This document shows, piece after piece, positions 7,806-15,313 of a DNA stretch of 64,000 nucleotides. This stretch comes from Frigididesulfovibrio sp031551885. GTDB taxonomy: Bacteria; Desulfobacterota; Desulfovibrionia; Desulfovibrionales; Desulfovibrionaceae. Position 1 is the stretch's first letter, and every line of letters starts with the position of its first letter. The stretch lies in the NCBI GenBank assembly GCA_031551885.1, contig JAVBMX010000022.1, positions 1 through 64,000 on the forward strand, written 5' to 3'. A program made the translations under genes and the position numbers. The notes below the pieces were generated by a model. The model had not been told where the DNA came from. It ran no database searches and was given only the letters and a program-made list of their open reading frames with translations.

Positions 7806-8828
7806 TTATAGGTTTTCGGCGTACCAGCGGCCAGCCTCGTCCAGGCCTTGGCGGACCGAATGCGTGGGGGCGTAACCCAGCAGGTTCGCGGCTTTGGAGA
7901 TGTCCGCCAGCGAGTGGCGGATGTCGCCCGCCCGGAAGTCGCGGTGCATGGCCTGAACCCCGGCGGCCTTGGGGTTGAACTTGGCGGCTTCGTCACGAAT
8001 AATCGTGAACAGTTCGTTCAGCGTGGTGCGTTCACCCACGGCCACGTTGTAGATTTGGTTCCAGGCCTCGTCTTTGGCGCAGGCGGCCAGGATGTTGGCC
8101 TGCACGCAGTTGTCGATGTAGCAGAAGTCGCGCGAGGTTTCGCCGTCGCCGTTGATGTACAGGGTCTCTTCACGCATGACCGCGGCGAACCACTGGGGAA
8201 TCACGGCGGCATACGCGCCGTCCGGGTCCTGCCGACGGCCGAAGATGTTGAAATAGCGCAAGCCGATGGTCTTCACGCCGTAAGCCGTGGCAAACACGTC
8301 CGCGTACAGTTCGTTGACATACTTGGTCACCGCGTACGGCGAAAGCGGCTTGCCGATGCGGTCCTCGCGCTTGGGCAGGGTGGGCTCGTCACCGTAGGTG
8401 GAGCTGGAGGCCGCGTAGACAAAGCCCTTCACGCCGGCGTCGCGGGCCGCGACCAGCATGTTCAGGAATCCGTCGATGTTGTTGGCGTTGCTGAAGATGG
8501 GGTCTTCGATCGAGCGCGGCACAGAGCCGATGGCCGCCTCATGCAGCACTTTTTCCACGCCCGCGCAAGCCTTGTGGCAGGTGGGCAGATCGCGAATGTC
8601 GCCTTCAATAAAGGAGAAGCGGCCCCAAGCCTCTTCTCCCACGGCTTCACGGACCATGTCGAAGTTCTTTTGGTATCCGGTGCAGAAGTTGTCCAGGCCG
8701 CGCACGGTTTGGCCAAGAGAGAGCAGGGTCTCGACCAGGTTGGAGCCGATGAAGCCGGCCGCGCCGGTGACCAGCCACACCTTGGGAGAAGCCTGCAACG
8801 AACGGCGAAGTTCCTGATAGGTCGTCAT
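7806..8828 (-). CDS. wbpP: UDP-N-acetylglucosamine C4-epimerase (WbpP/TviC type)
   Basis: Interconverts UDP-GlcNAc and UDP-GalNAc for O-antigen or capsule synthesis, using bound NAD. The 340-residue protein aligns along its whole length with what I know of WbpP: start MTTYQELRRSL, PKVWLVTGAAGFIGSNL with the GxxGxxG nucleotide motif, ACAGVEKVLHEAAIGSVPRS, the catalytic SSSTYG and YAVTK (Ser/Tyr/Lys triad), RRQDPDGAYAAVIPQW, and DFRAGDIRHSLADISKA. The ATG at 8828 has AAAGGA 9 bases upstream; the open frame continues 8 codons further without a ribosome site. It is monocistronic with its own terminator, and follows a B/A repeat array. Confidence 0.93.
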   Translation of the reverse strand: MTTYQELRRSLQASPKVWLVTGAAGFIGSNLVETLLSLGQTVRGLDNFCTGYQKNFDMVREAVGEEAWGRFSFIEGDIRDLPTCHKACAGVEKVLHEAAIGSVPRSIEDPIFSNANNIDGFLNMLVAARDAGVKGFVYAASSSTYGDEPTLPKREDRIGKPLSPYAVTKYVNELYADVFATAYGVKTIGLRYFNIFGRRQDPDGAYAAVIPQWFAAVMREETLYINGDGETSRDFCYIDNCVQANILAACAKDEAWNQIYNVAVGERTTLNELFTIIRDEAAKFNPKAAGVQAMHRDFRAGDIRHSLADISKAANLLGYAPTHSVRQGLDEAGRWYAENL

Positions 8829-8907
8829 AGAATATCCTTTGCGTGGAAGCATTTTCGCGCTCTATGGACGATTTTTGACGTTTTGGCAAGGTAAGGTGGG
8901 GTAGGGT

Positions 8908-9078
8908 GGGGCTCAAACAGGGCCGCGAAGATCAGCCGATCTCCAAGGCTCCCGCGATATGAAGCGGCTGTCTCACGATGCTGCAAGCGGCACCCACACC
9001 CCCGGCAGGGGGTTGAACCCCCTGCACCCCCAATTGCCGAAAGCCCGCGCGCAGCGCGGGCTTTCGGCATTGAAGGGT
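8908..9078. repeat. Composite repeat: family B module joined to family A module
   Basis: Bases 8908-8995 match the B consensus (CAAACAGGGCCGCGAAGATC..., CCCGCGATATGA..., ...GCGGCACCC). They are followed by A modules with CAGGGGGTTGAACCCCCTG and a perfect 16-bp palindrome at 9035-9069 (TGCCGAAAGCCCGCGC, loop GCA, and its complement). This central palindrome is unlike those of other A copies except for the CGCGC-NNN-GCGCG tip. Confidence 0.8.
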
Positions 9079-9197
9079 TCACGCGCATTCCCCTTCCCGG
9101 CGGGTATGTTCCTCGATCTTGTATAACAGTGTCATACCGACCTCACCCTTGTATTCCTCGGGCATAAGCGCGTAGCCGGTCTGGGGGGCGCTTGCGA

Positions 9198-9249
9198 GCA
9201 TTCCGGGCCGGTGCAGAGACGCTTCGGGTACCCGGCCGGGCTGGAATGC
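9198..9249 (-). repeat. Family C palindromic repeat, copy 2 (inverted)
   Basis: Reverse-orientation copy of the 52-bp element, read on the minus strand as GCATTCCAGCCCGG, CCGGGTACCCG, GCGTCTCTGCA, CCGGCCCGGAATGC. Flanking similarity to copies 1 and 3 includes GACTCGCGCC-like sequence on one side and CAGACCGGC on the other. A 66-codon open frame across it appears to be a consequence of the repeat rather than a gene. Confidence 0.82.
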
Positions 9250-9351
9250 GGTTGAACGGCGCGAGTTCCGGTTTTGCATCCCGCGCCAAAAGGGCTTAAA
9301 ATTCTGTATTTATCTGTCGCTTATAGTTTCCTCTCTATCAAGGTCTCCCCA

Positions 9352-9485
9352 ATCGGGGGGTGCAGGCGCCGCCCGCGTTGCGGTGAGATAAACATTTCAC
9401 ATCGCGGGAGTGGTGAGGACCGGTTGACCTCGGCAGCCCTGGCTCAATCCCCCTGCCGGGGGTGTGGGGGCAGCGCCCCCGGTTC
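9352..9485 (-). repeat. Composite repeat: family B (inverted) with A-type GC hairpins
   Basis: On the minus strand it reads TGAGCCAGGGCTGCCGAGGTC, AACCGGTCCTCACCACTCCCGCGATGTGAAATGTT..., ending GCCTGCACCCCCC. It is about 95% identical by eye to 12233-12322, which lies in the opposite orientation 2.8 kb away, so the two form an inverted pair around the lipoprotein-coaBC-unknown gene block. Confidence 0.8.
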
Positions 9486-9580
9486 CCCACCTCAGAGATT
9501 TTACTTGACTTATTTGCCGCTTTTGCCAACGATTTCGGCGCAACCACCGAAACATTCCTCATCCTGTGAAGGAGTTCCTT

Positions 9581-10102
9581 ATGAAGAAATGGACCCCGCT
9601 TTTCCTGCTGTGTTTTGTCATTGTGCTTGGCGGCTGCGGCAAAGACGGCTCGTTGGTCAATCCCTTTGCGGAAGACACCTCCACGCCTCCCCCGCCGACG
9701 TTTGTGGCCGAGTTCCCGGATATTCCGATTCCCCGCGAGATGAGCGAACCCATCGTTTCGAGCAACACATTCGTTACCTTCACTTCCAGCGGCGCCAAGT
9801 GCGGCGTGCAGAAATTCTCCGGCCGGGTCGAGTTGGTTTCTCTGATGAACTCCATGCGCAAGAACATGGCCGCCAACGGCTGGAGCCTGCGTTCGTTGCT
9901 GCGCTCCAAAGATTCCATCCTGGTGTTTGAAAAGCCCGACCGCATGGCCACCTTGGTCTTCACCGACGGCATGGTCTTTACCGACATGGAAATCTTTGTC
10001 TCGCCCCGGATGCAGGGCGATTCGGCCAACCTGGACATCACGGCCTACAGCACGCCGGGCGTGAAGTCCTCTTCCGACGGCAAACAAAAGCTGAGCCAAT
10101 AA
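9581..10102 (+). CDS. Putative lipoprotein of unknown function, 173 aa
   Basis: Exported lipoprotein: MKKWTPLFLLCFVIVLGGC is a clear lipoprotein signal peptide with lipobox LGGC, the cysteine at residue 19 being the lipidation site. The mature part starts with a proline-rich linker (TSTPPPPTF), followed by a compact domain with EMSEPIVSSNTFVTFTSSGAKCGVQKFSGRV and VSLMNSMRKNMAANGWSL, resembling the small DUF-type periplasmic lipoproteins found upstream of coaBC in related bacteria; I cannot name the function. An AAGGAG ribosome site lies just before ATG 9581, ruling out the in-frame GTG five codons upstream. The stop overlaps the coaBC start (TAATG), so the two are probably one operon. Confidence 0.85.
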   Translation: MKKWTPLFLLCFVIVLGGCGKDGSLVNPFAEDTSTPPPPTFVAEFPDIPIPREMSEPIVSSNTFVTFTSSGAKCGVQKFSGRVELVSLMNSMRKNMAANGWSLRSLLRSKDSILVFEKPDRMATLVFTDGMVFTDMEIFVSPRMQGDSANLDITAYSTPGVKSSSDGKQKLSQ

Positions 10103-11334
10103 TGCCCGCGTTTCGTTTTTCCGCCTTGGCCGGACGCCGGCTGCACCTGGTCGTATGCGGCTCCATCGCCGCGTATAAGGCCGTGGAGTTGATGCGCATG
10201 GCCATGAAAGCCGGGTTGGGGGTCGGGGTGACGGTTACCCCGGCCGCAGCCCGCTTTATCACGCCTCTGACCTTCGCCTCGCTGGGCGCGGACGTGGTCT
10301 ATGAAGGCATGTTCGGGCAGGAAGACGGTACGGTTTACGGCCACCTGAACCCCGGCGCCGCCGCCCACGCCTTTGTGGTCGCGCCGGCCACGGCGGACTT
10401 TTTATTCCGCGCGGCCCACGGCGCGGCGGACACCTTGGCCGCGGCCCAGGCCCTGGCTTTTCCCGGCCCCATGGTCATAGCTCCGGCCATGAACCCGCGC
10501 ATGTGGACCAACGCAGCCACCCGCGAGAATGTCGCCGTGCTGCGTCGCCGGGGGCATACGATTTTGACCCCGGAATGCGGCGCGGTGGCTTGCGGCGACG
10601 AAGGGCAGGGCAGACTGGTTCGGCTGGAGGAAATTCTGCTCCACGCTTTGAAGACCTGCGCGGCCGGGCTTTCAGACGCCTCGTTGGAAGGGCGCAAAAT
10701 TGTGGTTACGCTCGGCCCCACGCGGGAAGCCTGGGACGGCGTGCGTTTTTGGACCAACCGCTCCACCGGTTTGATGGGCGCGGCCCTGGTCACGGCAGCC
10801 TGGCTGCGCGGGGCGGAAGTCCACGCCGTGGCCGGTCCGGGTGTGCCGGATCTGCCCGAAGGCGTGCACAGACATGACGTGGAGTCCGCCCGGCAAATGT
10901 ACGAGCGGGCCATGGAACTGTGGCCGGAAATGGACGCCGGCATCTGTACGGCGGCGGTGGCGGACTTCTCTCCCGAGCCGCACGGGCCGGAAAAATTCAA
11001 GAAGAGCGGGGCGGCCGACGGCTTCAGCCTGCGCTTTACGCCCAACCCCGACATTTTGGCCGACCTCGCCTCGGCGCGCGGCGCGGACGACCACCGGCGC
11101 CTGCTCGGCTTCGCGGCCGAGACCGGCAACCTGGAAGCCGCCGTCAGGGGTAAGCTGACCCGTAAAAAAGTCGACATGATCGCCGGCAACCTTGTGGGCC
11201 GGCCCGACTCCGGGTTCGGTTCCCCCACCAACACCCTGTTCACGGCCGACCGCTCCGGGCGTTCCGAGCACTGGCCCTCGCAAAGCAAGGCGGACGTGGC
11301 CTGGAGGCTGCTCGATTGGCTGTTCTCCCTGTAA
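10102..11334 (+). CDS. coaBC: Bifunctional phosphopantothenoylcysteine decarboxylase / phosphopantothenate-cysteine ligase
   Basis: Catalyses two steps of coenzyme A synthesis in the cytoplasm: joining cysteine to 4'-phosphopantothenate (CoaB, C-terminal half, CTP-dependent) and FMN-dependent decarboxylation to 4'-phosphopantetheine (CoaC, N-terminal half). The 410-residue protein shows the flavoprotein start LVVCGSIAAYKAVEL, the likely active-site His at about 81 (VYGHLNP), the substrate-binding APAMNPRMW (about 127-135), and the CoaB nucleotide-binding region with VTLGPTREAWDGVRFWTNRS and a lysine pair in LTRKKVDMIAGN. Full length for the family (about 400). It overlaps the upstream lipoprotein stop and is followed within 12 bases by the unknown gene at 11346. 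Confidence 0.95.
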   Translation: MPAFRFSALAGRRLHLVVCGSIAAYKAVELMRMAMKAGLGVGVTVTPAAARFITPLTFASLGADVVYEGMFGQEDGTVYGHLNPGAAAHAFVVAPATADFLFRAAHGAADTLAAAQALAFPGPMVIAPAMNPRMWTNAATRENVAVLRRRGHTILTPECGAVACGDEGQGRLVRLEEILLHALKTCAAGLSDASLEGRKIVVTLGPTREAWDGVRFWTNRSTGLMGAALVTAAWLRGAEVHAVAGPGVPDLPEGVHRHDVESARQMYERAMELWPEMDAGICTAAVADFSPEPHGPEKFKKSGAADGFSLRFTPNPDILADLASARGADDHRRLLGFAAETGNLEAAVRGKLTRKKVDMIAGNLVGRPDSGFGSPTNTLFTADRSGRSEHWPSQSKADVAWRLLDWLFSL

Positions 11335-11345
11335 CTTTGAACGAG

Positions 11346-12185
11346 ATGCTGCGCCCCTGGTATGCCGCCGGGGTTCTGCACCTGTGGCCCGACCCGGAAG
11401 CTCCGGGCCTTGATCCGGAAATCGCCGCGCTCCTGCAAACCGGTCTCCCGGCATCTTCCCCCGCAACCTCGACTGTTTCGCCCTCTTCGGCCGCCCCGAA
11501 CCTTTCGGGAGCCGCCCCGGCTTCCCCCGAGGCCTCCTCTTCCTTTGGTTTTGCGGGAAGCCCCCAAGCTTCCTCCGCTCCTTCCGCGCGGCCCGCTGTC
11601 GCCCCCTCGGTGGGGGAGAGGCGTTCTGCGCCTGCCAAGTCCGCCGCGCGCCCGGCCGATGCCCACGTTTCCCGCCCGGCTCCGTCCGCCGCTGCGGCCA
11701 AAAAGCCGCTTCCGGCCTTGACCCCGGCCCGGCAGGCTCTTGTCGACCGCACCTCGCCCGCGCCGGTGCTCTGGACCTACCCCGAGCTTGGTGTCGACCT
11801 TGGCGGCAAGGGCGACCCCGAACGCTCCACCCGTCTGCGAGGTCTTATCGGCGCTCTGCGGCTGCCAAAGGGTACGAGCTGCTTCTGGCCCCTGCAGTTG
11901 CCCGAAGAGCGTCCTGAAGACGCCCCAGGGCAGTTTCTCGCGGGTCTTGGGCGTCTGCGCCCCCGCGCGGTGATTCTGCTGGGGGGCGAGTCCGTGCCCA
12001 TGTGCGGGGCGCCGGTCGCGCTGACCACGCCGTTTACCCAAGTTATCCATGCAGGCCGTCTGTTCCTGCTTCTGCCGGGCATGGCCCAATTGGTCGCCGA
12101 GCCCGGTCTGTGCGCCCCCTGCGTCGAATTTTTGGCTGCGCAGTTCTCCGGCCTTCCCGGCATCGTCCCGGGAGGGAGAGGATAA
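11346..12185 (+). CDS. Conserved protein of unknown function with Pro/Ala/Ser-rich linker, 279 aa
   Basis: Not recognised. Three parts can be seen: a short N-terminal segment (MLRPWYAAGVLHLWPDP, to about residue 30), a long low-complexity Ala/Pro/Ser linker (about 35-135), and a C-terminal domain with VLWTYPELGVDLGGKGD, LRLPKGTSCFWPLQLPEE, RPRAVILLGGESVP and a Cys pair in LCAPCVEF. The C-terminal pattern has the flavour of a Rossmann-like or uracil-glycosylase-like fold, but no catalytic motif is certain. It begins 11 bases after the coaBC stop and is likely co-transcribed with it. In-frame TTG codons at 11316 and 11337 are alternatives; ATG 11346 is the first standard start. The stop is followed by a B/A repeat array. 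Confidence 0.75.
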   Translation: MLRPWYAAGVLHLWPDPEAPGLDPEIAALLQTGLPASSPATSTVSPSSAAPNLSGAAPASPEASSSFGFAGSPQASSAPSARPAVAPSVGERRSAPAKSAARPADAHVSRPAPSAAAAKKPLPALTPARQALVDRTSPAPVLWTYPELGVDLGGKGDPERSTRLRGLIGALRLPKGTSCFWPLQLPEERPEDAPGQFLAGLGRLRPRAVILLGGESVPMCGAPVALTTPFTQVIHAGRLFLLLPGMAQLVAEPGLCAPCVEFLAAQFSGLPGIVPGGRG

Positions 12186-12189
12186 GGTG

Positions 12190-12424
12190 GGGAGATGTTG
12201 GGGGACTCCGCCCCTCAAGCCCCCGGCAGGGGTTGAGCCAGGGCTGCCGAGGTCAACCGGTCCTCACCACTCCCGCGATGTGAAATGTTCATCTCAGCGC
12301 AACGCGGGCGACGCCTGCACCCCCTTTGTCGGCCGGCCCACGCGTTGCGTGGACCGGCCGACACATGAGGGGGTCTGGGGGAAATCATTTCCCCCAGGTG
12401 GGTTTGGGCGACAGCCCAAGCCCA
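12190..12424 (+). repeat. Composite repeat: A and B modules with central palindrome
   Basis: Fills almost the whole 272-base gap between the unknown gene and the epimerase. B module at 12233-12322 (TGAGCCAGGGCTGCCGAGGTC to GCCTGCACCCC), then a central palindrome at 12327-12363 (TGTCGGCCGG/CCGGCCGACA with inner CCACGC-GTT-GCGTGG), then GGGGGAAATCATTTCCCCC and TTTGGGCGACAGCCCAAG. The palindrome sequence differs from all other A copies. Confidence 0.82.
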
Positions 12425-12457
12425 TTATAAAATTAAAGATTTCACAGGAGCTTTGGT

Positions 12458-13465
12458 GTGAATATTTTGGTTACCGGAGCGGCCGGGTTTATCGGCTTTC
12501 ATGTGTGTTTGCGTTTGCTGCGCGACGGGCACGCGGTCACAGGCATCGACAACCTGAACGACTACTACGACCCGCGCTTGAAACGCGACCGCCTGGACAT
12601 TCTGCGGCGCGAGGGGGCCTTCGCCTTCCTTCCGTTGGATCTGGCCGACGATGACGGCATGGATCGGCTCTTTGCCGACAACGCCTTCACGCACGTGATC
12701 AACCTGGCCGCCCAGGCCGGGGTTCGCTACAGTCTGGAAAACCCCCGTTCATATGTGCGTTCCAACCTTGTGGGCTTTGCCAATGTGCTTGAAGGCTGCC
12801 GGCGGAGCGGAGTGGGGCATCTTGTCTTTGCCTCTTCGAGTTCCGTTTACGGCTTGAACGAGTCCTTGCCGTTTTCGGAAACGGACAACGTGGACCACCC
12901 CGTCAGTCTGTATGCGGCAAGCAAAAAATCCAACGAACTGATGGCTCACAGCTACAGCGTGCTGTACGGCATTCCCAGCACGGGGCTGCGCTTTTTCACC
13001 GTGTATGGCCCGTGGGGCCGGCCGGACATGGCCCTGTATATCTTCACCAAAGCCATCTTGGCCGGGGAGCCTATTCCGGTGTTCAACGGCGGTTTGATGC
13101 GGCGCGACTTCACCTACATCGACGATGTGGTGGAAGGTGTGGTCCGGCTGTTGCCGCTTCCTCCCACGCCGAACCCGGACTGGAACCCCGCAAAGCCCGA
13201 CCCGGCTTCCGGTCCCTGCCCCTATGCCGTATACAACATCGGCAACAACAACGCCGTCACTCTTGATGTGTTTATCTCCACCTTGGAAGACGCGCTGGGG
13301 AAAAAAGCGATTCGTAACCTTTTGCCCATGCAGCCCGGCGACGTACGGGCCACCTATGCCGATATTGATCGATTGCGCGCCAAAGTCGGATTTTCTCCGG
13401 CAACCCCCCTGGAAGAGGGCATCCGACGTTTCACGGAGTGGTATACAAAATATCACACGGTGTGA
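12458..13465 (+). CDS. NAD-dependent sugar epimerase, probably UDP-glucuronate 4-epimerase
   Basis: Extended SDR enzyme that likely converts UDP-glucuronate to UDP-galacturonate for surface polysaccharide. The 335-residue protein starts with VTGAAGFIGFHVCLRLL (GxxGxxG), then GIDNLNDYYDPRLKRDRL and RYSLENPRSYVRSNLVG, typical of CapI/LpsL-type UDP-GlcA epimerases. The catalytic SSSVYG and YAASK follow, and RFFTVYGPWGRPDMA is the usual substrate-loop signature. It starts with GTG at 12458, 7 bases after AGGAG. It is monocistronic, downstream of a long repeat array and upstream of the parABS locus; with wbpP, manC and hldA it points to an active glycan/LPS programme. Confidence 0.88.
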   Translation: MNILVTGAAGFIGFHVCLRLLRDGHAVTGIDNLNDYYDPRLKRDRLDILRREGAFAFLPLDLADDDGMDRLFADNAFTHVINLAAQAGVRYSLENPRSYVRSNLVGFANVLEGCRRSGVGHLVFASSSSVYGLNESLPFSETDNVDHPVSLYAASKKSNELMAHSYSVLYGIPSTGLRFFTVYGPWGRPDMALYIFTKAILAGEPIPVFNGGLMRRDFTYIDDVVEGVVRLLPLPPTPNPDWNPAKPDPASGPCPYAVYNIGNNNAVTLDVFISTLEDALGKKAIRNLLPMQPGDVRATYADIDRLRAKVGFSPATPLEEGIRRFTEWYTKYHTV

Positions 13466-13604
13466 TGAAGCACGCGTGGAATATCCCGGCATGAGCACTT
13501 TTTGCTCAGAAAGGGCGCTGGGCGATTTCCTCTTCGCCGTAAAGCTATTGCCTCCGTTCGGTACGGCGAATCTGAATCAGGGGTAAACAAATAGTGGAAA
13601 AATG

Positions 13605-13620
13605 CGTTTCACATGAAACA
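13605..13620. promoter_or_regulatory. parS-like site 1
   Basis: The 14-bp palindrome GTTTCACATGAAAC (13606-13619) differs from the chromosomal parS consensus (TGTTTCACGTGAAACA) only in the centre (CATG instead of CGTG). It is 175 bases upstream of parA. Two copies next to parA make a ParB-binding role very likely. Confidence 0.85.
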
Positions 13621-13624
13621 AAAG

Positions 13625-13646
13625 AGCGGCTTCGGCCGTTTTTTTT
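13625..13646 (+). terminator. Rho-independent terminator with TTCG tetraloop
   Basis: AGCGGC-TTCG-GCCGTT stem followed by a run of eight T. Placed five bases after parS site 1 and reading rightward, it probably ends transcripts coming from the epimerase gene before the parA promoter. Confidence 0.75.
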
Positions 13647-13746
13647 ATATGAAATCATATAGTTATGGTTTTGTTGGTTTTTTTGCGAAACAATTGACCC
13701 CTGTGCAGTTTTTCAGATATACAATTTGGGCGCATTCAAGTGCGTC

Positions 13747-13762
13747 TGTTTCACATGAAACG
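13747..13762. promoter_or_regulatory. parS-like site 2
   Basis: TGTTTCACATGAAACG contains the same 14-mer as site 1, here 19 bases before the parA start codon. Binding of ParB here could also repress parA. Centre-to-centre distance between the sites is 142 bp. Confidence 0.87.
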
Positions 13763-13780
13763 TTCACCAAAGGAGCCGTC

Positions 13781-14563
13781 GTGGCACGAATAATCGCCAT
13801 CGCCAACCAAAAAGGCGGAGTAGGGAAGACCACGACTGCCATCAATCTGGCCGCCTCGTTGGCCGTGATGGAAAAGCGGGTCTTGCTGGTGGATTGCGAT
13901 CCTCAGGCCAACAGCACCAGCGGCTTGGACGTCCAGCCGGGAGAACTGTCCCTGTATCAGGTCTTCTCCCACCCGGATCAGGCGGAAAAGGCCATCCACC
14001 GAACGGCTTCACCCTTCCTCTGGGTGCTTCCCGCCACCACCGATCTTGTGGCCGTTGAAATGGAACTGGTGGATAAAATCGGCCGCGAATACTACTTGGC
14101 CGACGTGCTGAAGGCCGTGGAGTCCCAATTCGACTATCTGGTTCTCGATTGCCCGCCCTCGCTCGGTCTGCTTACGCTCAACGCCCTGTGCGCGGCCAAA
14201 GAGCTGCTTATCCCTCTGCAGTGCGAGTTTTTCGCCCTGGAGGGCATCGTGAAGCTGCTGCATACCTACGAGTTGGTGAAGAGGCGTCTGAACCCCAACC
14301 TGAACCTGCTCGGCGTGGTTTTGACCATGTACGACACGCGCAACCGCTTGACCCGGCAGGTCAAGAGCGAAGTGCGCAAGTGCTTCCCGGATCAGCTGTT
14401 CGAGACCGTGGTGCCGCGTAATGTGCGCCTTTCCGAAGCCCCCAGCCACGGCAAGTCGATCATCCATTACGACATCAAGTCCAAGGGCGCGGAAGCCTAT
14501 CTGGCTCTGGCCAAAGAAGCCATCATGCGCAAGCCTCGGCCCCAGGGCGATATGGTGCAGTAA
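13781..14563 (+). CDS. parA: Chromosome-partitioning ATPase ParA (Soj)
   Basis: Walker-type ATPase that moves ParB-parS complexes for chromosome segregation. The 260-residue protein has the deviant Walker A KGGVGKTT (residues 11-18), DCDPQANSTSGLD, the Walker B-like YLVLDCPPSLG, and the C-terminal VPRNVRLSEAPSHGKSI box of chromosomal ParA/Soj. It starts with GTG at 13781, six bases after AGGAG; the open frame extends 56 codons upstream but only through the parS sites and terminator. A strong hairpin follows the stop. Unusually, parB is not directly downstream: an antisense zinc-ribbon gene and a family D repeat lie between. Confidence 0.96.
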   Translation: MARIIAIANQKGGVGKTTTAINLAASLAVMEKRVLLVDCDPQANSTSGLDVQPGELSLYQVFSHPDQAEKAIHRTASPFLWVLPATTDLVAVEMELVDKIGREYYLADVLKAVESQFDYLVLDCPPSLGLLTLNALCAAKELLIPLQCEFFALEGIVKLLHTYELVKRRLNPNLNLLGVVLTMYDTRNRLTRQVKSEVRKCFPDQLFETVVPRNVRLSEAPSHGKSIIHYDIKSKGAEAYLALAKEAIMRKPRPQGDMVQ

Positions 14564-14570
14564 ATTTTGC

Positions 14571-14611
14571 GAAGGATGCCGCCCTTGGAAAAACACGGGG
14601 CGGCATCCTTC
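14571..14611 (+). terminator. Hairpin after parA, probable terminator
   Basis: GAAGGATGCCGCCC (14571-14584) and GGGCGGCATCCTTC (14598-14611) form a perfect 14-bp stem seven bases after the parA stop. There is no clear T-run on either side, so termination is inferred from position. Confidence 0.55.
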
Positions 14612-14689
14612 GGCGTTTGCCGCGTGGACGCCGCCCCGCCCGAGGGGAGGGGAAATGCAGTACTCTTATCCGGCAGGGGAGTGGGAAGC

Positions 14690-14792
14690 GTTTGACGTCA
14701 GGCAAGGAAGGTAAGTTTTTTGCTGAGGGAGTGTACGCTTCTGGCACTCGGCCAAAGCAAAAAACGAAGCCGGACGCGGTATCACGTCAAAC
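14690..14792 (+). repeat. Family D structured repeat, copy 1
   Basis: Outer arms GTTTGACGT (14690-14698) and ACGTCAAAC (14784-14792) enclose the conserved D sequences CAGGCAAGGAAGGTAAGTTTT at the left and CGGACGCGGTATC at the right. This is the shortest copy (103 bp). It lies between the parA hairpin and the 3' end of the zinc-ribbon gene. Confidence 0.78.
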
Positions 14793-14798
14793 CGGCTC

Positions 14799-15209
14799 CT
14801 ACCGGGCAGGTTCAAGGGGCGAAGCCTCATAGCAGATATGATCCTTGAAATGCTTTTTGCGCACCGTGGCCCTGCAGGCCGAGCAGGTGAACACCGCCAG
14901 GCCGCCGAGCTGGGCGCTGCGCAGGCGAAAGGGCTTGGCCGGGTCGGTCGTCCAGTCCGGGGTTTTGGCCCCGCAGTGCGGGCATTCGACCTCGGCATTG
15001 TACGGATACTGAAAATCCCAGTATTGGCGGAACATTTCCCACTCATCGAGCGGTTCCGGCCGTTCGACGGGTTGCATGGATTCCAGCAGGGAATCAACGA
15101 GCGGCTGCAGGCGTTTTGCCCCGCGCCGCCACAGTTCGGCACTCAAGAGAACGGTGTGGAGGTTGCCCTCGGCGTCGTATAAAGGAAGAAAGTGATCGGA
15201 ATGAGCCAT
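14799..15209 (-). CDS. Zinc-ribbon protein of unknown function, 136 aa
   Basis: Small soluble protein, not assignable to a pathway. The N-terminal half (HSDHFLPLYDAEGNLHTVLLS, then LWRRGAKRLQPLVDSLLESM) looks like a compact alpha/beta segment; the C-terminal half contains two CxxC knuckles, CPHCGAK (about residues 75-81) and CSACRA (about 107-112), spaced as in a zinc ribbon. GGAGG lies four bases before the ATG at 15209. It is antisense between parA and parB, with its 5' end facing parB across 104 bases. Codon use resembles the neighbours, so it is unlikely to be recently acquired. Confidence 0.78.
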   Translation of the reverse strand: MAHSDHFLPLYDAEGNLHTVLLSAELWRRGAKRLQPLVDSLLESMQPVERPEPLDEWEMFRQYWDFQYPYNAEVECPHCGAKTPDWTTDPAKPFRLRSAQLGGLAVFTCSACRATVRKKHFKDHICYEASPLEPAR

Positions 15210-15313
15210 ACATCCTCCGATGGTGTCGCGTTCGGCCTGGGCCGCGCTTCACATTGGAGTCTGGACTCAAGGATGTCAAGGCCGCCGGCCTTGCAAGCGT
15301 AAAGGAGCCGTTG

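Noticed and set aside
9079..9279. Small 66-residue protein on the minus strand
   Set aside because: Most of the frame coincides with the family C repeat, and matching frames at the other C copies are interrupted, so coding is unlikely.
10335..12218. A 627-codon minus-strand open frame opposite coaBC and the next gene
   Set aside because: Arg/Gly/Ser low-complexity composition and no ribosome site; the plus-strand coaBC is unambiguous.
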